Source of the DNA: Pseudoxanthomonas mexicana
GTDB taxonomy: Bacteria; Pseudomonadota; Gammaproteobacteria; Xanthomonadales; Xanthomonadaceae
Direction of reading: 5' to 3'
DNA length: 64,000 nucleotides
Assembly (NCBI RefSeq): GCF_001556105.1
Contig: NZ_LSIF01000073.1
Coordinates: 76,941 to 140,940, forward strand
Positions 8,076 through 16,833 of this stretch are shown in pieces. The notes below the pieces were generated by a model, which did not search any database, was not told the origin of the DNA, and saw only the letters and a program-made list of their open reading frames with translations. The position numbers and the translations under genes were made by a program. Each line of letters begins with the position of its first letter. Positions within the stretch are counted from its first letter, which is position 1.

Positions 8076-8660
8076 TCACGGGTCTTTCGGATCGCCGAAT
8101 CCCGGTGTGCCCACCTGTGCCGGGACCTGCGGGACACGGACCAGCTGGCGGGCATTGATGTTGTGGTCGCGCGCGCGCTTCACCAGGGACTGGTACTGCG
8201 CATCGTCCATCGTGGCGTCGCGGGACAGGATCCAGCCCATGTCGCGGCCCGGATAATCGACCAGCGCCCATGAATAATCCGGCGCGACCTCGACGATGCG
8301 CCACTTGGCGGGCACCACGCCGACGAACCACAGCGTCCACTCGCGGTTCCCGGAATCGCCCTTGACCGACGCGCGTGCGTCGCGCGCCTGCTCGGGTTGA
8401 TCGAATCCCTCGCGGTAGTAGTACGTCACGCCGACCTTGTCGGTGTCGCGCAGGGCATAGTCGTAGCGCGCGGCGACATGCCCGCGTTCGGCGAAATACG
8501 GAATGTGGGCGACCACGTGCCACGTGCCCATGAAGCGCGGCAGGTCGACGGCGTTGGGCGCTTCCCGCACCGTGCCACGGCTGGCGCAGCCGATCGCCAT
8601 GCTGGCCGCCAGGGCGAGGAGGGCGATGCGGGCCACGCGGGTAAACAAGGCCATGGACAT
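8076..8660 (-). CDS. blc: Bacterial lipocalin (Blc-like lipoprotein)
   Basis: A 194-aa outer-membrane lipoprotein of the lipocalin family, which binds lysophospholipids or other hydrophobic ligands. The signal peptide ends in MAIGC. The lipocalin signature is FMGTWHVVAHIPYFAERG near residues 48-65. Further strands are YALRDTDKVGVTYYYREG, ASVKGDSGNREWTLWFVG, YSWALVDYPGRDMGWILSR and the C-terminal helix MDDAQYQSLVKRARDH. ATG 8660 is chosen because AGGAAGAAG lies about eight bases upstream; the in-frame ATG 8684 has no ribosome binding site and would add a charged extension. It is convergent with the WYL regulator. Confidence 0.92.
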   Translation of the reverse strand: MSMALFTRVARIALLALAASMAIGCASRGTVREAPNAVDLPRFMGTWHVVAHIPYFAERGHVAARYDYALRDTDKVGVTYYYREGFDQPEQARDARASVKGDSGNREWTLWFVGVVPAKWRIVEVAPDYSWALVDYPGRDMGWILSRDATMDDAQYQSLVKRARDHNINARQLVRVPQVPAQVGTPGFGDPKDP

Positions 8661-8797
8661 ACGGAACTTCTTCCTGCCTGTCATGCGGACACGCTCGTCA
8701 TCGGGATGCGATGGGGATGTTAACCGGTGACGTCGCAACCCGTGAGATGCGGGTGTGTGATTGTGACGTCGTACTGACATCACAACGGAGTCCTTCC

Positions 8798-9112
8798 ATG
8801 TCCACACGGTCGCTGGCGTCTTCGCATGCGGTTGCCCGGGTTCGCCCCGATGTCCATCTTGATCGCGCGCTGCGCAGGTTGGTGGTGACCGGGCTGGCGC
8901 TGGTGCTGCTGGTGCCGCTGGCACGGGCAAGCACTGACTGGCTGGGATGGCTTCCCCTGTGGTTGGTGGGCATGCCGACGACGGCATGGTGGGCGCTGCA
9001 CCGTTTCCGTCTTCCGCCGGCATGGACGGCGCGTGGCGGACTGCGGCGTCGTCGCGGGCCGCAGGCGCGGCGCGTCCGGGCACTGCGCGGGGCCCTGCCA
9101 CGGGCGGCCTGA
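8798..9112 (+). CDS. Small inner-membrane protein, unknown function
   Basis: A 104-aa protein without a recognised domain. Two hydrophobic segments (about 30-46, VVTGLALVLLVPLARAS, and 50-68, GWLPLWLVGMPTTAWWAL) suggest a two-helix membrane hairpin, followed by a very Arg-rich tail (GGLRRRRGPQARRVRALRG) that should stay cytosolic. CAACGGAG lies eight bases before ATG 8798. It is divergent from the lipocalin gene; the 137-base spacer repeats GTGACGTCG at 8727 and 8763. No function can be inferred. Confidence 0.65.
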   Translation: MSTRSLASSHAVARVRPDVHLDRALRRLVVTGLALVLLVPLARASTDWLGWLPLWLVGMPTTAWWALHRFRLPPAWTARGGLRRRRGPQARRVRALRGALPRAA

Positions 9113-9155
9113 CCTTCGGCAGGGGGTGGCCTCCGGGCCTTGTGCTAGCGTGACA

Positions 9156-9167
9156 TGTTCATGAACA
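9156..9167. promoter_or_regulatory. Perfect 12-bp palindrome upstream of S9 peptidase
   Basis: TGTTCATGAACA is a perfect palindrome 22 bases before the ATG of the first oligopeptidase gene, in the leader or promoter-proximal region. It has the shape of a homodimer operator, but I do not recognise the factor. Confidence 0.3.
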
Positions 9168-9188
9168 GCACTTCCGGAGCCGCTCCCG

Positions 9189-11306
9189 ATGCCCAGACTC
9201 ACCCATGCCTGCCTGGCCGCCGGCCTTGCCGTTGCGGGCGCCCTGTCCGCCCCCGTCCATGCCAAGGAGGCTGACGTGTCCAACGACCCGTATGCCTGGC
9301 TGGAAGACGTCGAAGGCCAGAAGCAGCTCGATTGGGTGAAGGGCGTGAACGCCAAGGCCGAGGCCGAGATCGCCGCGACGCCGGCGTTCCGCAAGCTCGA
9401 AGCCGACATCCGCGCCATCCTGGATTCCGACGCCAAGATCCCCGGCGTGCAGAAGATCGGCGACCACTACTACAACTTCTGGAAGGACAAGCAGCACGAA
9501 CGTGGACTGTGGCGCCGTACCACGCTGGCCGAGTACCGCAAGGCCCAGCCGCAGTGGGAGACCGTGCTCGACCTGGACGCGCTGAACAAGGCCGAAGGCA
9601 AGAACTGGGTCTGGCACGGTGCCGACTGCCGCAAGCCCGACTACACCCGCTGCCTGATCGCGCTGTCGCGCGGTGGCGCCGACGCGGACGAGACCCGCGA
9701 GTTCGACCTGGTCAACAAGAAGTTCCTCACCGACGGCTTCTACCGTCCCGAAGCCAAGGGCGGCCTGGGCTGGAAGGACGCCGACATGGTCTACGTCTAC
9801 ACCGATTTCGGTGCCGGCAGCATGACCAGCTCGGGCTATCCGCGCATCGTCAAGGAATGGAAGCGCGGCACGCCGCTGGATGGCGCCACCGTCGTCTACG
9901 AAGGCAAGCCGGACGACATGTACATCGCTGCCGGGCACGACGCGACCAAGGGGTTCGAGCGCGATTTCGTCAGTCGCACCATCGCCTTCTACAACGACGA
10001 GCTCTACCTGCGGGGCAAGGACGGCACGCTGACCAAGGTCGACGCGCCCAACTCGGCGCAGAAGTCCGTCCAGCGCGAATGGCTGGGCCTGGAGTTGCGC
10101 GAGCCCTGGACCGTGGGCGGCAAGACCTACAAGGCCGGCTCGTTCCTGGTGGCGCGCTTCGATGACTTCATGGCCGGCAAGCGTGAGTTCGACGTGCTGT
10201 TCGAGCCGACCGACACCACGTCGCTGGCCGGCGTGACGCTTACGCGTCACCACGTCGTGCTCAACATCATGCAGGACGTGAAGAATCACCTCAGCGTGCT
10301 GACCCACGCCAACGGCACCTGGAGCTCCAAGCAACTGAAGGTCGGCGATCTGGCCTTTGGCGCGATCAGCGCCAGCGCCGTGGACAGCGAAGAATCCGAT
10401 GCGTTGTGGCTGACCGTCACCGACTACCTGACCCCGACCACGCTGATGCTGGCCGATGCCAGCATGCCGGATGCCAAGATCGAGCCACTGAAGACGATGC
10501 CGGCGTTCTTCGACGCGGCCGGCAAGAAGATCGAGCAGCACTTCGCCACGTCCAAGGACGGCACCAAGGTGCCGTACTTCCTGGTGCGCCCGGAAGGCCT
10601 GAAGTACGACGGCAGCACGCCGACGCTGCTGTACGGCTATGGCGGCTTCGAGATCTCGATGACGCCCGGCTATTCCGGTGGCGTCGGCAAGGGCTGGCTG
10701 GAGAAGGGCGGCGTCTACGCGGTCGCCAACATCCGCGGCGGCGGCGAGTACGGTCCGCGCTGGCACCAGGCGGCGCTGAAGGCCAACCGCCACAGGGCGT
10801 ATGAGGATTTCGCCGCGGTCGCGCAGGACCTGATCGCGCGCAAGATCACCTCGCCGAAGCACCTGGGCATCCAGGGCGGCAGCAACGGCGGCCTGCTGAC
10901 CGGCAACATGCTGACGCAGTATCCGGCGCTGTTCGGCGCCGTGGTGGTGCAGGTGCCGCTGCTGGACATGAAGCGTTACAGCCACCTGCTGGCCGGCGCT
11001 TCGTGGATGGCCGAGTACGGCAATCCCGACACCGCCGACTGGGAGTTCATCAAGACCTTCTCGCCGTACCATGTGTTCGATGCGAAGAAGGACTATCCGC
11101 CGACCCTGTTCATGACCTCGACGCGCGATGACCGCGTGCATCCGGGCCATGCCCGCAAGATGGCGGCGATGATGCTGGATGCCGGCAAGGACGTGCGCTA
11201 CTACGAGAACATCGAAGGTGGCCACGGCGGTGCGGCGAACAACGCCCAGGCCGCGCACATGAGCGCGCTGGCCTACACCTTCCTCTGGCAACAGCTGACC
11301 AAGTAA
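9189..11306 (+). CDS. Exported prolyl oligopeptidase (S9A)
   Basis: A 705-aa serine peptidase that cleaves short peptides, expected after proline. A signal peptide (residues 1-25, ending VHAK) points to the periplasm or outside. The first 400 residues form the beta-propeller with the usual opening DPYAWLEDVEGQKQLDWV. The C-terminal catalytic domain shows GGSNGGLL (nucleophile Ser), RDDRVHPGHARK (Asp) and EGGHGGAAN (His). The length matches the family. The gene starts a tandem pair with a second S9 peptidase 65 bases downstream, separated by a GC hairpin. Cytosolic and exported forms both exist in the family; the signal sequence makes this an exported one. Confidence 0.93.
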   Translation: MPRLTHACLAAGLAVAGALSAPVHAKEADVSNDPYAWLEDVEGQKQLDWVKGVNAKAEAEIAATPAFRKLEADIRAILDSDAKIPGVQKIGDHYYNFWKDKQHERGLWRRTTLAEYRKAQPQWETVLDLDALNKAEGKNWVWHGADCRKPDYTRCLIALSRGGADADETREFDLVNKKFLTDGFYRPEAKGGLGWKDADMVYVYTDFGAGSMTSSGYPRIVKEWKRGTPLDGATVVYEGKPDDMYIAAGHDATKGFERDFVSRTIAFYNDELYLRGKDGTLTKVDAPNSAQKSVQREWLGLELREPWTVGGKTYKAGSFLVARFDDFMAGKREFDVLFEPTDTTSLAGVTLTRHHVVLNIMQDVKNHLSVLTHANGTWSSKQLKVGDLAFGAISASAVDSEESDALWLTVTDYLTPTTLMLADASMPDAKIEPLKTMPAFFDAAGKKIEQHFATSKDGTKVPYFLVRPEGLKYDGSTPTLLYGYGGFEISMTPGYSGGVGKGWLEKGGVYAVANIRGGGEYGPRWHQAALKANRHRAYEDFAAVAQDLIARKITSPKHLGIQGGSNGGLLTGNMLTQYPALFGAVVVQVPLLDMKRYSHLLAGASWMAEYGNPDTADWEFIKTFSPYHVFDAKKDYPPTLFMTSTRDDRVHPGHARKMAAMMLDAGKDVRYYENIEGGHGGAANNAQAAHMSALAYTFLWQQLTK

Positions 11307-11313
11307 GTGTCCG

Positions 11314-11338
11314 GCGCCCCTCCCTTGCGGAGGGGCGC
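11314..11338 (+). terminator. GC-rich hairpin between the two S9 peptidase genes
   Basis: GCGCCCCTCC and GGAGGGGCGC form a 10-bp stem around loop CTTGC directly after the first peptidase stop. There is no T-run, so it may be a weak terminator or an mRNA-stabilising hairpin. Confidence 0.45.
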
Positions 11339-11371
11339 TGCCATTGCATCCCGCATTCCCGGACCCCATCC

Positions 11372-13543
11372 ATGAAGACGACTTCCTTTCTGCTTGCCGC
11401 GACCGTCCTGATGAGCACCCCGATCACCTCCGCGCTGGCTGCCAGCGCCACCCCGCCCGACGTGGCCAAGAAGCCGCATGTCGTGAAAGCGCCCCACGGC
11501 GCCGAGCGCAACGACGAGTACTACTGGCTGCGCGACGACAAGCGCGAGAACAAGGAGATGCTGGCGTACCTCAATGCCGAGAACGCCTACGTCGATGCGG
11601 TGATGGCACCGCTGAAGCCACTGGAGGACAAGCTCTACAACGAGGTCGTCGCCCGCATCAAGCAGGACGATGCCAGCGTGCCGTACCGCGAGCGCGGCTG
11701 GTGGTACTACGCGCGCTTCGTGACCGGCAAGGACTACCCGGTGCATGCGCGCCGCAAGGACGGCCCGGACGTGGACGCGGTGTCGATCCAGGCGGCGAAC
11801 GCGGCCGGCGACTTCGCCGGCGAGCAGGTGCTGCTGGACGTCAATGCGTTGGGCGAAGGCAAGGACTACTACAGCGTCGGCGACTACGAGGTCAGCCAGG
11901 ACAACCAGCTGCTCGCCTACGCCGACGACACCAACGGCCGCCGCCAGTACACGATCCGCTTCAAGAACCTGGATACCGGCGAAATCCTGCCGGACACCGT
12001 GACCAACGCCGAACCGAACCTGGTCTGGTCCAACGACGGCAGCACGCTGTTCTACGTCGACAAGGACCCGGAAACCCTGCTCAGCAAGCGGGTGAAGTCG
12101 CACGCACTGGGCACGCCCGCCAGCGCCGACAAGCTGGTCTACGAGGAAGAGGACGACAGCTTCTACATGGGCATCGGCCGCACCCGCGACGACCAGTTCA
12201 TCTGCATCGGCGTGGAAAGCACCGTGTCCTCGGAGATGCGCTGCACGCCGGCCGCCAGCCCGGGCGTGTTCACCGTGCTGGCGCCGCGCGAGCGCGACGT
12301 CGAGTACCAGGCCGATCACCTGGGCGACCGCTGGGTGATCCGCACGAATGCCGACGGCGCTACTAACTTCAAGGTCGTCACCGCGCCGACCGGTTCGACC
12401 TCGCGCAAGGACTGGAAGGACTGGATCGCGCACCGCAGCGACGTGTTCGTCGAGGGCATCGAGCTGTTCGACGGCTTCAGCGTGGTGTCCGAGCGCGCCA
12501 ATGCGCTGGAAAGCCTGCGCGTGGTCAAGGCCGACGGCAGCAGCGATTACATCAAGGCGGACGAAGCGGCGTATTCGATGGGCCTGTCCGCGAATCCGGA
12601 AACCGGCACCGACTGGATCCGCTACAGCTACACGTCGATGACCACGCCGGCCACGACCTACGAGATCAACACCAGGACCGGCGAGCGCCGCCAGCTGAAA
12701 CAGCAGCCGGTGCCGGGCTATGACGCCTCGAAGTACACGACCGAGCGCATGTGGGCACCGGCCCGTGACGGCAAGACGAAGATCCCGGTGACGCTGGTCT
12801 ACCGCAAGGATGTGGCCCGCGACGGCAAGGCAGCGATGCTGCAGTACGCCTACGGCAGCTACGGCTCGTCGATGGATCCGAACTTCAGCATCACCAACGT
12901 CAGCCTGCTGGACCGCGGCGTGGTGTACGCGCTCGCGCACATCCGTGGTGGCCAGGAAATGGGCCGCACGTGGTACGACGACGGCAAGCTGTACAACAAG
13001 ATCAACACCTTCACCGACTTCATCGACGTCACCGACTACCTGGTGAAGGAAGGCTATGCGGCGAAGGGCCGCGTTGCCGCGATGGGTGGCAGCGCCGGCG
13101 GCCTGCTGATGGGCGCGGTGTCGAACATGGCGCCGGAGAAGTACCGGGTCATCCTGACCCTGGTGCCGTTCGTGGACGTGGCGACCACGATGCTGGACCC
13201 CAGCATCCCGCTGACCACCAACGAGTACGACGAGTGGGGCAACCCGGAAGAGAAGGGCTACTACGACTACATCCTGAAGTACTCGCCGTACGACAACCTG
13301 CAGGCCAAGGCCTACCCGGCGATGTTCGTCGGCACCGGCCTGTGGGATTCGCAGGTGCAGTACTGGGAGCCAGCCAAGTACGTCGCCCGCCTGCGTGACC
13401 TGAACACGAGCAAGCAAACCGTCGTGTTCCGCACCAACATGGAGGCCGGCCACGGCGGCAAGTCGGGCCGTTTCCGCCAGTACCGAGAGCGCGCGGAGAT
13501 GTACGCCTTCATGCTGGACCAGCTGGGCGTGCCGTCGAAGTAA
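11372..13543 (+). CDS. ptrB: Oligopeptidase B-type S9 peptidase with signal peptide
   Basis: A 723-aa S9A peptidase closest to oligopeptidase B (protease II), which cleaves short peptides after Arg or Lys. It has a signal peptide (about 1-24, ending SALAA), then the family opening PHGAERNDEYYWLRDD, a beta-propeller, and a catalytic domain with GGSAGGLLMG (Ser), an Asp in GTGLWDSQVQYWEP and EAGHGGKSGRF (His). It follows the first S9 gene in the same direction and ends at a hairpin terminator at 13565. Classical E. coli PtrB is cytosolic; this one appears exported. The Arg/Lys specificity is inferred from family resemblance. Confidence 0.92.
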   Translation: MKTTSFLLAATVLMSTPITSALAASATPPDVAKKPHVVKAPHGAERNDEYYWLRDDKRENKEMLAYLNAENAYVDAVMAPLKPLEDKLYNEVVARIKQDDASVPYRERGWWYYARFVTGKDYPVHARRKDGPDVDAVSIQAANAAGDFAGEQVLLDVNALGEGKDYYSVGDYEVSQDNQLLAYADDTNGRRQYTIRFKNLDTGEILPDTVTNAEPNLVWSNDGSTLFYVDKDPETLLSKRVKSHALGTPASADKLVYEEEDDSFYMGIGRTRDDQFICIGVESTVSSEMRCTPAASPGVFTVLAPRERDVEYQADHLGDRWVIRTNADGATNFKVVTAPTGSTSRKDWKDWIAHRSDVFVEGIELFDGFSVVSERANALESLRVVKADGSSDYIKADEAAYSMGLSANPETGTDWIRYSYTSMTTPATTYEINTRTGERRQLKQQPVPGYDASKYTTERMWAPARDGKTKIPVTLVYRKDVARDGKAAMLQYAYGSYGSSMDPNFSITNVSLLDRGVVYALAHIRGGQEMGRTWYDDGKLYNKINTFTDFIDVTDYLVKEGYAAKGRVAAMGGSAGGLLMGAVSNMAPEKYRVILTLVPFVDVATTMLDPSIPLTTNEYDEWGNPEEKGYYDYILKYSPYDNLQAKAYPAMFVGTGLWDSQVQYWEPAKYVARLRDLNTSKQTVVFRTNMEAGHGGKSGRFRQYRERAEMYAFMLDQLGVPSK

Positions 13544-13564
13544 CCGCATCGCACGGGTATACGG

Positions 13565-13594
13565 AGAGCCGGGGAAACCCGGCTCTTCGCGTTT
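13565..13594 (+). terminator. Intrinsic terminator after ptrB
   Basis: AGAGCCGGG and CCCGGCTCT form a 9-bp stem closed by a GAAA tetraloop, followed by TCGCGTTT. It lies 22 bases after the ptrB stop and should end the peptidase transcript. Confidence 0.75.
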
Positions 13595-13738
13595 CCGGCC
13601 GTTTGGCCGATGGATGGCGCTTCAGGTCCGCCCCGCTATCGCCGATATCCCGGAAGCATCGTCGGTCGGGAGTGGTGGGTCATGGCAACGTGGGGCGCGG
13701 TCGTCCGGTCCGCGCAGATCGTATTTGCGCCGTCCGCC

Positions 13739-14200
13739 ATGGATTTGGGGTACAAGGTCGCCGTGCACGACCCATCTCCGCCGCCGCGCGTACTGCCTGA
13801 CGCGCCACCGCCCACGCGCTTCCGCTGGGCCTGGTGGCTGCTGGCCTATGCCAGCTTGGGCATGGGAATCGTGGGAATCTTCCTGCCGGGTTTGCCGACC
13901 ACGGTCTTCATCCTGATCGCGGCCTATGCGGCCTCGCGTGGTTCCGAGCGGCTGCATCGCTATCTGGTGACGCACCCGCGCTTCGGCCCGATGATCCGCG
14001 ACTGGCACCAGCATCGCGCGGTCTCGCGCCGCGCCAAGTGGGCCGCCACGTGGACGATGCTGGGCAGCGCGGTGATCCTGCTCGGCGTGATGCTGTGGAC
14101 GGGTTCGCACCGCTGGTGGATGGTCGCCCTGCCGATCGTCTGCATGACGACGGTCGCCGTCTGGCTGTGGATGCGTCCCGAGCCGCCGCGCACCGAATGA
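13739..14200 (+). CDS. YbaN-type (DUF454) inner-membrane protein
   Basis: A 153-aa membrane protein of the DUF454 (YbaN) family, whose function is unknown. The family mark is the first hydrophobic stretch with LGIVGIFLPGLPTT-like sequence (here SLGMGIVGIFLPGLPTTVF), followed by AAYAASRGSERLHRYL and a conserved basic segment (HPRFGPMIRDWHQHRAVS). Two further helices follow (AATWTMLGSAVILLGVML and WMVALPIVCMTTVAVWLW). The start is uncertain: ATG 13739 is used; GTG 13763 (preceded by AAGG) or ATG 13682 are in frame. It stands alone between the ptrB terminator and lptM. Confidence 0.85.
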   Translation: MDLGYKVAVHDPSPPPRVLPDAPPPTRFRWAWWLLAYASLGMGIVGIFLPGLPTTVFILIAAYAASRGSERLHRYLVTHPRFGPMIRDWHQHRAVSRRAKWAATWTMLGSAVILLGVMLWTGSHRWWMVALPIVCMTTVAVWLWMRPEPPRTE

Positions 14201-14228
14201 GCGGCCGCCGCGTTCATCGCGCTGTGGC

Positions 14229-14234
14229 TATACT
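14229..14234 (+). promoter_or_regulatory. -10 element directly before lptM
   Basis: TATACT lies six bases before the lptM ATG at 14241, and no Shine-Dalgarno is present. Transcription would begin at or next to the start codon, giving a leaderless lptM-dapF message. No clear -35 box is seen. Confidence 0.5.
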
Positions 14235-14240
14235 CGCGCC

Positions 14241-14450
14241 ATGAACCGGAACGCCCGTCTTGTCCTCGCTGCCGCCCTGATGGCGGTCCTGTCTGCCTGC
14301 GGCGCCAAGGGCCCGCTGTTCATGCCGGAAAAGCCGGTCGAAGAGGCGCCGGTCACGCCCGCCGAGAGCACGCCGGCGAGCAGTGATACGCTGCCGGCGG
14401 AACCGCCGATCGATCCCGCCACGGTGCCCGCCACCGACGGGAATGGCTGA
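14241..14450 (+). CDS. lptM: LPS translocon maturation lipoprotein LptM (YifL)
   Basis: A 69-aa lipoprotein. The signal peptide ends in LSAC at about residue 20, followed directly by the family motif [11 protein letters not shown]; the rest is a Pro/Ala/Thr-rich tail. In E. coli LptM (formerly YifL) helps assemble the LptD-LptE lipopolysaccharide translocon. The position immediately before dapF is the same as in E. coli, which supports the call. Its stop overlaps the most upstream candidate start of dapF (ATG 14443), so the two are probably translationally coupled. Confidence 0.9.
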   Translation: MNRNARLVLAAALMAVLSACGAKGPLFMPEKPVEEAPVTPAESTPASSDTLPAEPPIDPATVPATDGNG

Positions 14451-14475
14451 TCCCTCGCACGCGCGGTCCATGGCG

Positions 14476-15306
14476 ATGCGGTTCACCAAGATGCACGGGG
14501 CCGGCAACGACTTTGTCGTGCTGGACCTGCGCGATGGCCTGCCGCCGCCTGATGCAATGCTCGCTGCCGCCTTGGCCGACCGGCATCGCGGCGTGGGCTG
14601 CGACCAGATCCTGACCATCGAGCCGCCGCGCAGTGCCGGCGCGGTCGCGGCCTACCGCATCTGGAATTCCGATGGTTCGCCTTCGCAGCAGTGCGGCAAC
14701 GGCGCGCGCTGCGTGGCGGCCTGGTTGGTCCGAGATGGCGCGGCGCACGGCGACACGTTCGAGGTCGACAGCCCACTCGCGACGCATGCCGTTGAGCGCA
14801 TCGGCGACGACCGCTACGCCATCGCCATGGGTGTGCCCGAGTTCATGCCGGCGCGCATCCCGCTGCTGGGCTTCGATCAGCCGCGTGGCGAGTATGACGT
14901 CGACGTGGATGAGGGCCTGCGCCTGCGCTTCGGTGCGGTATCGATGGGCAATCCGCATGCCGTCATCGAAGTGCCGTCCATCGACGCTGCACCGGTCCAG
15001 CACTATGGCCCGTTGCTGCAGCGCTCCCGACACTTTCCGGAATCGGTCAACGTCGGTTTTGCCGACGTCGTGGCGCGCGATCGCGTGCGCCTGCGTGTGT
15101 ACGAGCGCGGCGCGGGCGAGACGCTGGCCTGCGGCAGCGGCGCCTGTGCCGCCGCGGCGGTGCTGATCCGCCGGGGGCGCGTGGACCGTGACGTGGCGGT
15201 GGTGTTGCCCGGTGGCGAGCTGCGCATCCGCTGGCCGTCCGACGATGCACCGGTCATCATGTCAGGACCGGCGGCGTTCGTATTCGAAGGGGAATGGAAA
15301 GCATGA
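14476..15306 (+). CDS. dapF: Diaminopimelate epimerase
   Basis: Interconverts LL- and meso-diaminopimelate, the last step before peptidoglycan precursor and lysine synthesis, in the cytosol. The 276-aa sequence has the start motif [17 protein letters not shown], catalytic Cys73 in QQCGNGARC, the SMGNPHAV strand and catalytic Cys219 in LACGSGACA. The true start is uncertain: ATG 14476 is where family similarity begins; in-frame ATGs at 14470 and 14443 would add 2 or 11 residues, and none has a strong ribosome binding site. The stop overlaps the ATG of the DUF484 gene, so the two are coupled. Confidence 0.96.
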   Translation: MRFTKMHGAGNDFVVLDLRDGLPPPDAMLAAALADRHRGVGCDQILTIEPPRSAGAVAAYRIWNSDGSPSQQCGNGARCVAAWLVRDGAAHGDTFEVDSPLATHAVERIGDDRYAIAMGVPEFMPARIPLLGFDQPRGEYDVDVDEGLRLRFGAVSMGNPHAVIEVPSIDAAPVQHYGPLLQRSRHFPESVNVGFADVVARDRVRLRVYERGAGETLACGSGACAAAAVLIRRGRVDRDVAVVLPGGELRIRWPSDDAPVIMSGPAAFVFEGEWKA

Positions 15307-15977
15307 GTGACACACAGGAGAAGCTGGGCGCCCACGAAGTCGCGGCCTGGTTGCGGCGGCACCCCACCTTCCTGAAGCAGTTCCCGGACCTGGCGTTGAG
15401 CATGGTGGTGCCGCGCGACGAAGGCCCCACGGCGTCGCTGGCGAGCTATCAGCTGGACGTGCTGCGCGACAAGAACCGTGAGCTGTCCAAGCGCCTCGGC
15501 GACCTGTTTGCCAACGCGCAGGAAAACGAGCGCCTGGCGGTGCGTACCCATCAGCTCGCGCTGACGCTGATGAAGCAAGGCACCGCCGCCGACACCGTGC
15601 GCGCGATGGCGGCGTCGCTGGCCGAAGATTTCAACGGCGACCGCGTCAGCATCGTGCTGCTGCAGCCGGTGGCCGGGCTGGAGGACAGCGAGTGGCTGCA
15701 GGTGGTGCCGGCGGACAATCCGCACATGGCGCCGTTCCGCGACTGCCTGCGCGACGGTGAGCCGATCTGCGGCCGCCTGCAGCCGGAGAAGCACGTGCTG
15801 CTGTACGGCGCGCGCGCCGAGGACGTGGCGTCGTCGGCGTTGCTGCCGCTTCCCGGCATCGGCCTGGTCGCCGTCGGCAGCCGCGACGGCAACCGCTTCT
15901 ATCCCGGCATGGGCACGTTGTTCCTGCGCATGATGGGCGAGACGCTGGTGACGGCGCTGAAGCGGTTCGATGGTTGA
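15303..15977 (+). CDS. DUF484 family protein
   Basis: A 224-aa cytosolic protein of the DUF484 family, which has a GAF-like fold and no proven function. It opens with [20 protein letters not shown], then a helical segment ([19 protein letters not shown]) and a GAF-like domain (about 95-220) ending in [13 protein letters not shown]. The family is regularly found between dapF and xerC. It overlaps dapF by ATGA. In this genome the link to xerC is broken by an extra gene (DUF2625). A short hairpin GGAGGC/GCCTCC (15980-15995) follows the stop. Confidence 0.92.
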   Translation: MSDTQEKLGAHEVAAWLRRHPTFLKQFPDLALSMVVPRDEGPTASLASYQLDVLRDKNRELSKRLGDLFANAQENERLAVRTHQLALTLMKQGTAADTVRAMAASLAEDFNGDRVSIVLLQPVAGLEDSEWLQVVPADNPHMAPFRDCLRDGEPICGRLQPEKHVLLYGARAEDVASSALLPLPGIGLVAVGSRDGNRFYPGMGTLFLRMMGETLVTALKRFDG

Positions 15978-16000
15978 GTGGAGGCTCGCGCCTCCTGTGG

Positions 16001-16026
16001 TCATTCCAGCGAAAGTTGGCATCCAG
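16001..16026. repeat. REP-like repeat, left copy
   Basis: A 26-base element starting TCATTCC, with core GCGAAAG, and ending ATCCAG. It is the diverged partner of the inverted copy at 16796-16821 and matches the widespread TCATTCC...GCGAAAGC...ATCCAG repeat type of xanthomonads and other proteobacteria. It lies 69 bases before the DUF2625 gene. Confidence 0.65.
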
Positions 16027-16094
16027 GTTGATCTTGCTTGTTGGATGCCGACACGACAGCCCTTATGCGTCAGCCGTAGTCCTCGAGATAACCC

Positions 16095-16751
16095 ATGCGT
16101 TCACTGGAGGAACTGATCAATCTGGACGATCCGGGAATCGATCTCGTCAGGAAGTGGGTCAGGCAGGCCAACGTTGATTGCGAGATCTTGGATCCATCGG
16201 ATTTCGCAGATGAGACGCTGCTGAATCTTCAAGTGACTACGCGATCACCCATGGGCGCCATCGCCCACGACACCGGAGGCCTGTTGATACAGCGTGGTTG
16301 GTTGCGCTTCCTGGGATCGGGTAGCCCCACGCTCCAGCGCCGGATCGACCAGTGGAACGGCAGTCGCTCATCTGGCTATTTGCTGGTCGCAGACGATGCC
16401 GTCGGCGGTCTTTTTGCACTCAACGGAGGAGCGCTGGGGGAGGATCTTGGCAACGTCTACTATTCCGGTCCGGATGACACTGGCTGGTTGGCCTTGAAGA
16501 CGGGATATTCGGATTTCCTCGCGTCGATGCTTAGCGGAGGTATTGACGGCTTCTACCAAGATCTTCGTTGGAAAGACTGGCAGTCCGATGTGAACTCTCT
16601 TTCTGCTGATTCTGCTTTCATTTTCTATCCGTTTTTGTGGAGCAATGAGGGTTCCGTGGAACATTCGGTGCGGGGCGTTGCGCCCATGGACGAGGTTCGT
16701 GATCTCAAGATGGACCTCATGCGCCAGTCGTTTCGACGCGACGGTCAGTAG
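16095..16751 (+). CDS. DUF2625 family protein, likely acquired
   Basis: A 218-aa protein resembling the DUF2625 family, of unknown function. Features include ELINLDDPGIDLVRKW near the start, a Gly-rich core (GGLLIQRGWLRFLGSGSP), YLLVADDAVGGLFALNGG and a C-terminal FYPFLWSNEGSVEHSVRG. There is no signal peptide or membrane helix. It is visibly richer in A and T than its neighbours (T-runs near 16600-16640) and sits inside the conserved dapF-DUF484-xerC order between two inverted REP copies, all suggesting insertion. No clear ribosome binding site precedes ATG 16095. Confidence 0.75.
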   Translation: MRSLEELINLDDPGIDLVRKWVRQANVDCEILDPSDFADETLLNLQVTTRSPMGAIAHDTGGLLIQRGWLRFLGSGSPTLQRRIDQWNGSRSSGYLLVADDAVGGLFALNGGALGEDLGNVYYSGPDDTGWLALKTGYSDFLASMLSGGIDGFYQDLRWKDWQSDVNSLSADSAFIFYPFLWSNEGSVEHSVRGVAPMDEVRDLKMDLMRQSFRRDGQ

Positions 16752-16795
16752 TCCATTTGGACTGGAGCTTGTTTGAGGATTGTTTGGTTCGGGCA

Positions 16796-16821
16796 CTGGA
16801 TACCGGCTTTCGCCGGAATGA
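16796..16821. repeat. REP-like repeat, right (inverted) copy
   Basis: The reverse-strand copy of the 26-base element at 16001-16026; the strand shown here reads CTGGATACCGGCTTTCGCCG and then GAATGA. Its internal CCGGC/GCCGG arms are intact, so it can form a hairpin. It ends only 12 bases before the xerC ATG and so replaces the normal spacer before xerC. Confidence 0.7.
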
Positions 16822-16833
16822 CGGGTTATCGGA

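Noticed and set aside
8762..8784. Possible CRP/Clp site TGTGA...TCACA before the small membrane protein gene
   Set aside because: The half-sites are 13 bases apart instead of six, so it does not fit the CRP/Clp consensus.
9159..11369. 736-codon minus-strand frame opposite the first S9 peptidase
   Set aside because: Shadow frame; the plus strand carries an intact catalytic triad and signal peptide.
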